From Eimeria necatrix (lineage: Eukaryota; Apicomplexa; Conoidasida; Eucoccidiorida; Eimeriidae), in the NCBI RefSeq assembly GCF_000499385.1, contig NW_013654298.1:5001-25000 (forward strand): 20,000 bases of DNA, given 5' to 3'. The position numbers and the translations under genes are program-made. Under the pieces are notes generated by a model that did not search any database, had not been told where the DNA came from, and worked only from the letters and a program-made list of their open reading frames with translations. Of this stretch, positions 1-10,259 are shown in pieces (the stretch's first letter is position 1; each line of letters starts with the position of its first letter).

Positions 1-81
1 TTCTGCTGCAGCAATTGCGTGCGTCTTGTCTTGTGCTGCTGCTGCTGCTGCTGCTGCTGCAGACGCGTCGCTGCGCTGCTG

Positions 82-204
82 TCAGCAGCAGCAGCAGCAA
101 CTGTCGGGGGCTTCATAGAACAGCGCCTAAATGAATACGGAAATTATCTTATACCCGCGCTGCCCCGCCAGGGGCCCCAGGGGCCCCCAGGGGCCTCTCA
201 ATAG
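82..204 (+). CDS. probable last exon of an unrecognised plus-strand gene (partial)
   Basis: After a CTG-rich stretch and a possible acceptor (GTCAG ending at 84), an open frame reads an Ala run, then GGFIEQRLNEYGNYLIPALP, then a short GPQGPPG tail encoded by GGGGCCCC repeats, and stops with TAG at 202-204. The non-repetitive segment has mixed composition like real protein, unlike the poly-Cys or poly-Ala shadows around it. The CTG-to-CAG switch just before it matches the acceptor pattern seen in the three recognised genes. I do not recognise the protein. The gene would enter from the left edge and end here, tail to tail with COG2. Start and acceptor are approximate. Confidence 0.42.
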   Translation, partial: SAAAAATVGGFIEQRLNEYGNYLIPALPRQGPQGPPGASQ

Positions 205-900
205 GGGCCTCTCAATAGGGACCCCCCTGGGGGCCCCCAGGGGGGCCCCCGGGGGCCCCACGGGGCCTCGAGGGGCCCCTTAGTGAATGATTCCTAGGTA
301 AAGCGTCTGGGGCGAGCAGGGGGCCCCCCTTTGCCGCTTTAGGGTCCTTGGGGGCCCCCTGCTGCAGCTAAACGGCACCTGGGGGCCCCCAGCAGCAGCA
401 GGGTCTGCTGCTGCAGTTACTGGGTGGGGTTGTTGAGGCCCCTGGGGGCCCCAATAGGGGCCCCTAAGGGTGCGTATGGGGGCCCCCAGAAGCCCCAGGG
501 GCTTGTCTGGGGCCCCCCTGGGGCCCTATGGGGGCCCCCCTGGGATGCCCTTTGAGGGACCCCCTGGGGGCCCCCTTGGGGGCCCCTTTGAGGGGCCCCT
601 AGGGCCCCCAGGGGGTCTCTTGGGGGCCCCTTTGAGGGGCCGCTAGGGCCCCCTGGGGGCCCTTGTTTGGCCTCAGGGGGTGCAGGGGGCCCCTGGGGCC
701 CCCAAGTGGGTAGGGGCCCCTCAAGCAGCTGGGGAGGGGTGCCCCCGGGGCCCCCTAAGCTGCTGAGGGCCAGTTTGGGGGCCCCCTGGGGGCCCCCTTG
801 AGAAAGCCTTTGGGGGCCCCTTGAGGGGCCCTTTGGGGGCCCCATGAAGGGTACTTTGGGGGCCCCTTGTAGGGCCCATTGGGGCCCCCTTGGGGCCCCC
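165..900. repeat. GGGGCCCC-rich block
   Basis: Dense, irregular array of the self-complementary octamer GGGGGCCCC/GGGGCCCCC at 8-20 bp spacing, ending near 900. It reads open as Gly/Pro/Ala/Gln-rich protein in several frames on both strands, which is a composition effect. I see no conserved protein in it. It begins inside the 3' end of the left-edge gene and fills its downstream flank. Confidence 0.9.
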
Positions 901-939
901 AAGTTGTCTTCCAAGAGACAACAAAGGTTTATGAATTTG

Positions 940-1030
940 TGGGATCGTGTGCTGGGATCGCCTTTGGGATCGGATCCCGGGATCGCTTTTCTGGGATCGC
1001 TTTTCTGGGATCGTTTCCCGGGGGCCCAAC
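940..1030. repeat. short GGGATCG direct repeats
   Basis: About seven near-copies of GGGATCG with Tyr-free, TTTCT-containing spacers (for example GGGATCGCTTTTCT twice at about 979-1010), placed between the GGGGCCCC block and the first telomere-like tract. No coding support. Confidence 0.6.
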
Positions 1031-1041
1031 ACCCCACACTC

Positions 1042-2045
1042 CAAACCCTAAACCCTAAACCCTAAACCCTTGAAAGGGCCAGAGCCCTTCGCTTTTGTCT
1101 TTGTCTGGGCGGGGCTCAAGGGTTCCCAGCTGAGGGGTTTGCTCCGCAGCGGCTACATGAGGGTTTGGAATAAGGGTTTAGGGTTTAGGGTTTAGGGTTT
1201 TGCTTCAAGGGGATGCAGCAACTGCAACTGAGGAGGCAGAGCCAGAAACATCGACGAGGAGTGCTCTCGCCTCTACATGCTCCTCAGTCTAGGGTTTAGG
1301 GTTTAGGGTTTAGGGTTTAGGGTTTTCGTCAGAAGATCCTGCTGTGAACCAGCCTTTTGGGATCAAAGTCTAAGTTTTCGAGGTTTAGGGTTTGGGGCTA
1401 GGGTTTAGGGTTTAGGGCTAAGGGGCCTGCAGGCACGCAGCGGCATTAAACCCTACTTATCCAAGCCGAGAATACTTGGCTCTCTCTAAACCCTAGCATA
1501 AACCCTAAACCCTAGCATAAACCCTAAACCCTAGCACAAACCCTAAACCCTAGCCTGAACCCGAAACCCTAAACCCTAGCCTAAACCCTAAACGCTAGGC
1601 TTTCAAAACACAACTAGCACAAAAACCGCAGAATTAGGGTTTGGCGCACAGCAGAAAACACAGGGGCGCATGAGCGCGCCCGTAAACCCCAAACCCTAAA
1701 CCCTAAACCCTAAACCCTAAACCCTCGGGGGGGGGGACTTCGAAATAGTCGTTGAGGCGCTGCAGCGCGGGGGCCTCGCGCGGCGAAACTTCGCAGTGGG
1801 AGAGGCAGAGGCTGGTGAAGCTTTCGACATCCTGAGGGTTTTGAAAAATGAAAAAAAAAATAAAAATAAATTAAAAATAAAAACAAAAACAACTCAAAAG
1901 ACCATTTAAACAAACTGAACTGAAGCGGACACGGAGAGGAGAAGAAATCCGCAAAAAAAGCAAAGACGGAGAAGACAAACGAGCAGCAAAGTGCAGCAAA
2001 GGGGTTAACGCACTCTAGGGTTTAGGGTTTAGGGTTTAGGGTTTG
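1042..2045. repeat. intergenic telomere-like tracts in both orientations
   Basis: Blocks of AAACCCT (1042-1070, 1478-1600, 1683-1726) and AGGGTTT (1168-1200, 1290-1325, 1380-1420, 2018-2045) alternate in orientation, with degenerate units such as AAACCCTAGCAT. Mixed orientation and unique DNA on both sides show an interstitial repeat, not a chromosome end. The block at 1683-1726 overlaps the last codons and stop of COG2. The rest of 205-1702 holds no gene that I can support. Confidence 0.92.
1703..1831 (-). CDS. COG2: COG2 terminal exon
   Basis: Acceptor AAAACCCTCAG, then DVESFTSLCLSHCEVS and LQRLNDYFEVPPPEG. Joined to the previous exon it gives LKL|DVESF, the family's C-terminal LALDVEYL motif. 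Codons GGT TTA GGG TTT AGG GTT TAG are telomere-like repeat, so the repeat supplies the last residues and the stop. Length is 129 bases, 43 codons with the stop. Confidence 0.85.
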   Translation of the reverse strand, partial: DVESFTSLCLSHCEVSPREAPALQRLNDYFEVPPPEGLGFRV

Positions 2046-4511
2046 GAGGGAGGGAGGCTCGAGGGCAACAAATGGGCCACGATGAGTGGACAAATAAACA
2101 ATTAAGGATTGAATTTAATGAAATATTAAACCCTCAAATATAAAACCCTTTTTAATCTCTTTTGATGTGCGTTTATACACCCCAGTGAGGTGTACGTACA
2201 CCCCAGCGCCTCACCAGTTTCAGCTGTCTCGCGACCTTCACTGCCACTGCCATTTCCTAAAAGAAAAAACAATTCATTTGTTTATATTTGATTATTTAAA
2301 AGAAATAAATTAAAAAGGAAAACATTTGGAGTTTATTTTTTTAATTTTGTCGATATTTATGCAACCCAATTGCTGCATTTGCATTTCTTCAGACGAAGTC
2401 TTTTTTTAATTTAAATGCAGCTTTTGTGTTGTTTAAATGTGCTGCATTCGTTCTTTTTAATTTCATTTTTATTATTTTTAATTTTATTTTTAATTTCCTT
2501 TTCAATTTCATTTTAGTAAACACAAAGACGAGCATTTCTTTGCTGCGCTTTCAGGGTGTACGTACACCCCAGGTTCGCAGCGTGGGGTGTACATACACCG
2601 CATTTGATTTGCATTACTTTCAAGTTTGAGAACTTATAAATACATCTTTAAAAACGCATGCAATTCTCTTTTTAATTCACTAATAGCAGCACAGATATAA
2701 AGACAAATATGAAGACAAGATGCAAAATTAAAAACAGAAAAACAGAATCAAATGGTTCAGTTTTAGTGCCTCATTTTGCTTTTTTGTATTTTGCAAAAAA
2801 GGAAAAAAAGAGTAAAAAAACAAACAAACAAAATGCACAACAAACAGCATAAAAAGAACACTAAATGCTGCAGTCTTGATGGATTATTTTGTTTTTTTAA
2901 TTTAAAAAATAAAATGAAAACTTGGTTAACTGCGCGGGCGCTGGCGGCGAGGGCTCACGTCTTGAGGTGTATGTACACCCGGCGGGCGCTGGAGCTTCTG
3001 AAGAGCTCTTTCTTTTTTTTGTTCTTCACTCATCAGTTCTTTTATTTTATTTAAATAAACTTCGCTGGCGCTGTTTATAGCTGCGCAGCACCAGCGAGCC
3101 ACCAAGGCCTGGGGCAAAAAAAAGAAATTTAAATGAAGAATTCAATTTGTGAATAAATTAATTCGAGAAATTAATTCAATAAAGAAGTTAATTTCATTTT
3201 AAATGAATTTATAAAAGAAGCAATTCCAGAAATTAATTTGTTTAATGAAGGAGTTGATTTAATGAAGATTTCAACTTGAGGGAAAATTAATTTTTAAATG
3301 CAATAAAAGCCAAAAGGCACTCTGCAGATTTTCCGCAGTTTGCATGCAAACAGATTTCGTCCCGAATTGGCAAATAAATGCAAAAGAATAAAAATAAATA
3401 AATAATATAATTAATAAATATAAATGTTTATTTTAAAAATATTTAAATGGATTTATACGACCAATAAATGCATGCAAGTTGGCAGCTAAAAGATTTATCG
3501 GGAAATCGGTGAATAAAACTTCTGCAATAAAACAAATAAAACAAAAACAAAAAAGAATAAAATAATTAAATTAAAATACCTTTTTTATTTCCTGACGTTC
3601 TGTTTCTTCTTTGAAAACTCTCAAAGGCTCCAAAAGCCGATTCACGTAAAGACTCGCCGTCTGAGGTGTCTGTACACCCCAAACGCATGCAGCGCCAACA
3701 AACAATTTTTGCAAATTTAAACCACTGGAGCCTTCAAAATCCAAATAAATAAAAGCAAAAGACATTTTTATCAAATTAATTTTAATATTTTATTTGTTTT
3801 TGCATTTAATTCCACCAGAATGTCCAATTTTAGAGATGCACGGACTGCTGTACATACACTCCATTTCGGGTGCATGCCTCCTGCTTTGTTTTCGCCACTA
3901 ATTAAAAGTTTATTTTTAATTATTCAAATTAGCATTTTTAATTTATTAAAATGGAATTTAGTAATTGTTTAAATGCGCACTTTGCATTATTTAATTGTCC
4001 ATTTGTGCAGACACAAATGCTTGCAACACTCGAGTGTTTGCAGAAACACACGAGCATGCACAAACCCTAAACCCTAAACCCTAAACCCTAAACCCTAAAC
4101 CCTAGCGACTTACCTGTCGAACCACCAATCTGTATCTGGGAGGCAGCGTCTTGAGGGCCGCGAGCGAAAGACAAATGCAAAAAGACAAAAGACGCAGCAG
4201 CAGCTCTTCCTGCGTGCAGCAAAGCCGCAGCCAACGGGGTGTACGTACACCTGAAGGCCCTGCGGCCCAGCCTAGGCTGAGGTGTACATACACCTCAGGC
4301 GCGGCGCGCCCCTGAGGTGTATGTACACCTCAGCCACGCGCCCCACACGCTGCGGTGTACGTACACCCCAAACTGAGCTGCGGATACACCCGGTGACGAA
4401 AGGGCCACGCTGAGGTGTACGTACACCCCGAAACTGAGGTGTACATACACCGCAACGCCGGGGGCTCCTCGCGTTTCTTTCTCTCCACCCATATTCAAGC
4501 ACACAAATATC

Positions 4512-4575
<64 letters not shown>

Positions 4576-5526
4576 AAATAAAGTTATGAGAATGGGGGCA
4601 TTTAACTGCATGCAAGCCAACAACTCCCTTATGTGCATGCGCATGCACTGGGGCAGGAATGGCTCGCGGGGTGTACAGACAGCTGGGGTGTCTGTACACC
4701 TCGAGGTGTACAGACAGCTGGGGTGTCTGTACACCTGGGGGGTGTACAGACACCCGGAGAAAGCTGGACTCACCACTTCTCGTTCAGAAGATTTTATTTT
4801 AATTTCCATTTCTTCAAAAAGCCCCAAAATGCAATTTAAAATTTGCTGCATGCGTTTTTGAGCCACGAAGGGAAGTCCAGCGGCGGCCAGCAGCCGCCCC
4901 AAAACAGCCTGCGCAGTGAAGAACAATTATTAAAAATAAATAAATAATTATGAAGAAATAATAATTATAAATAAATAATAAATAAACAATTATAATTAAT
5001 AAAATAACAATTAATTAATTATTTATAATCAGTAATTGTAAATAATAATAAAGTCTGAGAGTAAAAGAAAAAAGAATCAAATGCAGGCGAAGAACGCGAA
5101 TGAATCAATAAAAGAAAAAATAAAAATAAAAATAAAAAATAAAATAAAATTCAATAAAAACTAAAATAATAAAATATATTAAACGAATAAAAAGTATAAA
5201 AGAGATTGAAATGAATAAAAGGAAAAAAAGACATAGAGGAGGATAAAAGGGACTGAAATAAACGGAAAGAAATAGAAATAGATAAAAAGAAATGAAAAAG
5301 AAATAAAAAAGAAATAAAAATAAGTAAATAAAAGTAAATGAAAACAAAATAAAAATAAAATAAAAAGAAATGAAAAGAAATAAAAAAGAAATAAAAAAAA
5401 ATAAAAAAATAAAAAATTAAAAAAAACCAAAAAATTAATCACCTGCAGAATTGGCGGCGCTGCTGAGCCTTCGCCACAGCCGTCTGCTGCAGCAGCAGCA
5501 GCAGTAGACGCTGTCTCTGCTGTTGC

Positions 5527-5595
<69 letters not shown>

Positions 5596-5703
5596 TGCTG
5601 CTGCTGCAGCTTGAAAGCTCCAGCCTCGAGGAGGCGCCAGCTGGGCCCGCAGCTCTGCAGTGTCAGCGCAGATGGAGGCCAGCAGCACTGCTGCGTCTAC
5701 GAA

Positions 5704-5750
<47 letters not shown>

Positions 5751-6064
5751 GTATTCTGCTGTCGCCTGCGCGCATGCAAGGGCCCAGTGAGGCGCATTGT
5801 TTTAAAAAGTAATTATTAATAAATAAATCTTTTTGCTGCTAAACAAATTTGCTGCTTCAAGCAGCCTTACTTTCAAGTGCGTAGCTTTCTGCTGCTGCAG
5901 CTGCTGCTGCACTTGCTGCTGCTGCGCGTGCTGCTGCTGCTTCCTGCACAAACTGCAGGTGCTGCTGCAGCAACTCATTAAAGAGCTTCAGGCTGCTCGG
6001 CAGCAAAGGCCCAGCCAGCAATAGAGTGCGGGGGTCTCTGCTGCAGAAGGCGCTGTGGGGCCCC

Positions 6065-6105
<41 letters not shown>

Positions 6106-7265
6106 GGGGGGCTCGCAGCCAAAGAGAAGGCGGAGGTGTTCAGCAGCTCGGCAGTTGATGGCAGCCACAGCTGCACACAAGCAACATTTATCATGGCTTC
6201 TTAGCTAGCTAGCTAGCCAGCTAGCTAGCTAGCTAGCTGGCCGGCTAGCTAGTCAGCTAGCTAGCTAGCCAGTTAACTAGCCAGCTAGCTAGCCAGCGAA
6301 CCAGCTAGCTAGCCAGCTAGCCGTCTAGCCAGGTAGCTAGCCAGCTAGCTCTTCAGCTAACTGACCAGCTAGCTATACACGCTAGCTAGCTAGCCACCAA
6401 ACTAGCTAGCTGGCCAGCTAGCTAGCTAGCTAGCTAGCCACCTAGCTAGCTAGCTAGCTAGCCACCTAGCTAGCTAGCTAGCTAGACACCTAGCTAGCTG
6501 TCTAGCCAGCTATCTGGCCAGCTAGCTAGCTAGCTAGCTAGCCACCTAGCTAGCCGGCCAGCCAGCTAGCTAGCTAGCTAGCCACCTAGCTAGCTAGCCA
6601 CCTAGCTAGCTAGCTAGCTAGCTAGCTCACCCGCTTGTTGAGGAAGGTGGCGCGGACAGTGTTGAAGTTCAAAGCTTGGCTTTGCAGCAGCGCAGCAAAA
6701 GCAGCAGAAATTTCTGCTGCTTGGAGGCGCCCCCAAACCCTCAAATCGAAAGCAGCAGCAGCAGCAGCAAGCGAGGGGCACTGCAGCAGCAGCAGCTGCT
6801 GCTGAGACCCCACAGGAAACATTTCGCTCAGGCCGCAAACAAACCTGCAGCAAAGCAGACAGGCAGCAGCAGCTGCTGCTCCTGCTGCTGCTGCAGCGGC
6901 TGCTTCTGCTGCTGCTGCGGTGGCTGCTTCTGCTGCTGCAGCGGCTGCTTCTGCTGCTGCTGCGGTGGCTGCTTCTGCTGCTGCTGCAGCTGGCTTAGCC
7001 AAGGCGACGCAGCGAGAAAAGCAGCAGCAGACGGCAGCAGTAACAGGGGCAGCAGCAGCAGCAGCAAAAGCCAAACAGCAGCAGCAGCAGCAGCTAAAAA
7101 GAAAAGAGCAGCAACAAAAGCAGCAGCGTCAATGCCAGCAATTATGCCCGCCAGGACAGCAGCAGCAGCAGCAGCAAAAGCAACAGCAGCAGCTCGTTTC
7201 GGCAGCAGCAGCAAACCCAATCAATAACTACAGCAGCGGCCGCAGACATCAGCAACAGCCTCAGA

Positions 7266-7300
<35 letters not shown>

Positions 7301-7307
7301 CCTCAGA

Positions 7308-7344
<37 letters not shown>

Positions 7345-7591
7345 AACCTCTGCAGCTTGAGGAAGCTCCATAGGAAGCTGTCGCCGTAAGCTGGCTCGCT
7401 GGCTGAGGGGCAGCCAAAAGAGATGCACTGCAGCAGCAAACGCAAGCAGCAAACATTTTGCTGCTGCTGCTGCTGCTGCAGCTGCTGCAGCTGCTGCTGC
7501 AGCTGCTGCTGCTGCATAAGGGGTGTGGGAACAGTAGTGGCCCAGCGAATGGCTGGCATCGCAGTACCTGCTGCTGTTGATGTTGCTGTTC

Positions 7592-7627
<36 letters not shown>

Positions 7628-7638
7628 TTGCTGCTGCG

Positions 7639-7687
<49 letters not shown>

Positions 7688-8615
7688 CTGCTGCTGCTGT
7701 AGCTGTTTGTATTTACCTGCAGCGTTTCTCGAAGCAGCAGCTGCAGCAGCTGGACTTGTGGGGTGCTCCCCTGCTGCTGCTGCACCTGCTGCTGAGGTGT
7801 ATGTACACCCGAGAGCTTCAGCGCCAGCGGCAGCAGCAGCACGGGAGCAGCAGAAAGAAGAGCAGCAACTCCGTGCAGCAAGCAGCGCAGCAGCTGCAGC
7901 AAATGGCAAAAGTCCCAAACCCTAGTTCTTCAAACAAGCCAGAAGAACGGAGGCCTAAACCCCAAACCCTAAACCCTAAACCCTAAACCCTAAGCCCTAA
8001 ACCCTAGGCCACTCACAAGCGCCTCTTCCTGCGTCGTCAGGGGCCTCGGGAGGTGAAGGAGATGCCGCTGCTGCAGCAGCTGCTGCTGCTTCTGCTGCTG
8101 CTGCAGCTGCTGCTGCTGCTGTTTGTTTAGGTGTGCAGGCTGCTTCGTGCCGCATACTGCTGCAGTTGCTGCTGCTGCTGCTGCTGCCACAAGAGGCCGG
8201 ATGAGCACCTCCACAAAAACGTTCTCAACTGCAGCAGCAAAACAAACCCTAAACCCTAAACCCTAAACCCTAAACCCTAGACTCTATATCCTGAGTCCAC
8301 AGCAGCACCAGCAGCAGGTGCTGCTGCTGCTGCTGTCCGAACAGAAGCAGCAGACGCAGCACATAATATGCTGCGCAGCAACCAGCAGCAGCAGCAGCGA
8401 CGCAACTACAGCAGCAGCAGCCTCTGTAGCAACAGCAGCAGCAGCTGCAGCAGCTGCAGCAGCAAACTCTATAAAAGCAGCAGCACCCTCTACAAAAGCA
8501 GCAGCAGCAACAGCACCCCCTGCAGCAGCAGCACCCTCAGCAGCAGCAGCAGCAACAGCACCACCCTCAGCAGCAGCAACAGCGCCATCCGCAGCAGCAG
8601 CAGCAGCAGCAGCAC

Positions 8616-8650
<35 letters not shown>

Positions 8651-8977
8651 CTCACCTGCTTCTGCCCCTTTTTTGGTTGACAGCAGCGGCGCAGCAACTC
8701 TCTCAAAAGCAACAAGCCACTCCGTTTCTGCTGCTGCTTGCAGGTCTTGCTGCTCCTGCTGCTGCCGTGCTGCTGCTGCTGCTGGCTCTTGTGCTGCTGC
8801 TGCTGCTGCGCTGCTTCTTAGCTGCAGCAGCAAATCCCTCATCTCCAGCAGCAGCCGCTTTGTCACAGTGTCCTTAAGGGCAGCAGCAGCGCCGTGCAGC
8901 TGCAGCAGCAGCTGCTGCACTGCTGCTGCTGCTCCTTCTCTCTCCAGCTGCCATTCTGTGCGGCTCTCGCTGCTCCA

Positions 8978-9023
<46 letters not shown>

Positions 9024-9566
9024 GCTGCTGTCAGCAGGAGGGACCGCAGCGCTGTCTCCTCCTGCAGCAGTGTCGGCTGCAGAATTGCAGCAGCATCTGC
9101 TGCTGCTACTGCAGCAGGAGCTGCAGCAGCAGCAGCTGCAGCAGCGACTGCCTGTGGCAGTTCTGCGTTTGTTGCTGTTGCTGCTGCTGCTGCTTCAAGT
9201 GCTGGCTGGACTACTTCTGCTGCTGCTGTCGCAGCAGCAACCCCGTGCTGCTGCTGCTGGCTGCTGCTGATCCCGTAGAACTTGTCTGCTGCTGCTAAGG
9301 TTTGCTGCAGCTGCTGCAGCTTCTCATAAGTAGTCTGCAGCAGCAGGCACTTTGAGGTTTCAGCAGCAGACAGCGACGCGCGAAGCAGCTGCTGCTGCTG
9401 CTGCTGCCGCTGCTGCTGCTGCTGCTGCTCTCCAACAACCCCGCAGCAGACGGCTTTGGCTTGCTGCATTAGCTGCTGCAGCTGCTGCAGCGCGCCTGCG
9501 TTGTCCAGCTTAGCTGCTGCTGCTGCTGCTGCCATCGCTGCAGCTGCCCACGCACTGTCCTCCATC

Positions 9567-9604
<38 letters not shown>

Positions 9605-9660
9605 ACTTTCTAGAAGCTCACGCGGAAGCAGCAGCTCCTGTAGTTCCTGCGTCAGCGCCT

Positions 9661-9694
<34 letters not shown>

Positions 9695-9792
9695 TGGTGC
9701 TGCTGCTGCGGGTTGCTGCTGCACACATGCCGAAGCCGCATCTGCTGCCTGCACCCCATCCTCCAGCTGCACCCCGTTGCTGCTGCCGCTGC

Positions 9793-9854
<62 letters not shown>

Positions 9855-10201
9855 AAAGACTCCTTGAGGCTGCGGCGAATCAGCTGCAGCACTTTATAAG
9901 CCCTGAGGGCCAGCTGAGTTAGCTGCTGCCGCTTGAGGGCCTGCTGCTTCTGCTGCAGCAGCAGCAGCGCGAGTGTTTTGGCGCTGCTGAGTGCAGCGTG
10001 CTGCTGCTGCAGCTCTGCTGCTGCTGCTGCTTGCTGCTGCTGGCAGCAAAGCGCAGCAAAAGCCCCAGTTGCTGCTTCCACTGTTTCTTGAAGAGCAGCA
10101 ACAGCACTTTTGCTGCTGTACAAAATGCACAGCAGCTGCTCCTGCAGCGCAGCAGCACCTTTCTCCAACTCCGCCCCCAAACTCTCCAGCGAGGCGCTCC
10201 T

Positions 10202-10259
<58 letters not shown>

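Larger units (their letters stand above)
2120..5440. other. AT-rich COG2 introns 8 to 13
   Basis: Between the short exons the DNA is AT-rich with TTTAAT, AATAAA, (AAAT)n at about 4514-4580 and (GAAATAAAA)n at about 5100-5430. The only GC-rich islands are exons and palindrome copies. No additional coding support is seen. Confidence 0.75.

Noticed and set aside
417..1037. Long minus-strand open frame rich in Gly, Pro and Ala
   Set aside because: It is wholly GGGGCCCC repeat, open in several frames on both strands, with no conserved segment or splice signals.
1042..2045. Possible chromosome end or telomere
   Set aside because: The tracts are short, occur in both orientations, and are followed by a conserved gene on one side and coding-like sequence on the other, so they are interstitial.
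3340..4645. TGCATGCA-type sites (near 3342, 3470, 4606 and 4636), a motif bound by ApiAP2 factors in related parasites
   Set aside because: They fall in COG2 introns, not upstream of a start, and a few copies are expected by chance in this much sequence.
4238..4754. CRISPR array or iterons of a replication origin
   Set aside because: Repeats are 14-bp palindromes at uneven spacing inside a spliced eukaryotic gene, with no spacers of fixed length and no cas-like or replication gene.
5523..5819. Plus-strand poly-Leu, poly-Cys and poly-Ala frames opposite COG2 (also 8318-9899 and 14190-15124)
   Set aside because: They are shadows of CAG/CTG runs; the opposite strand has conserved COG2 or MYG1 sequence with splice sites in phase.
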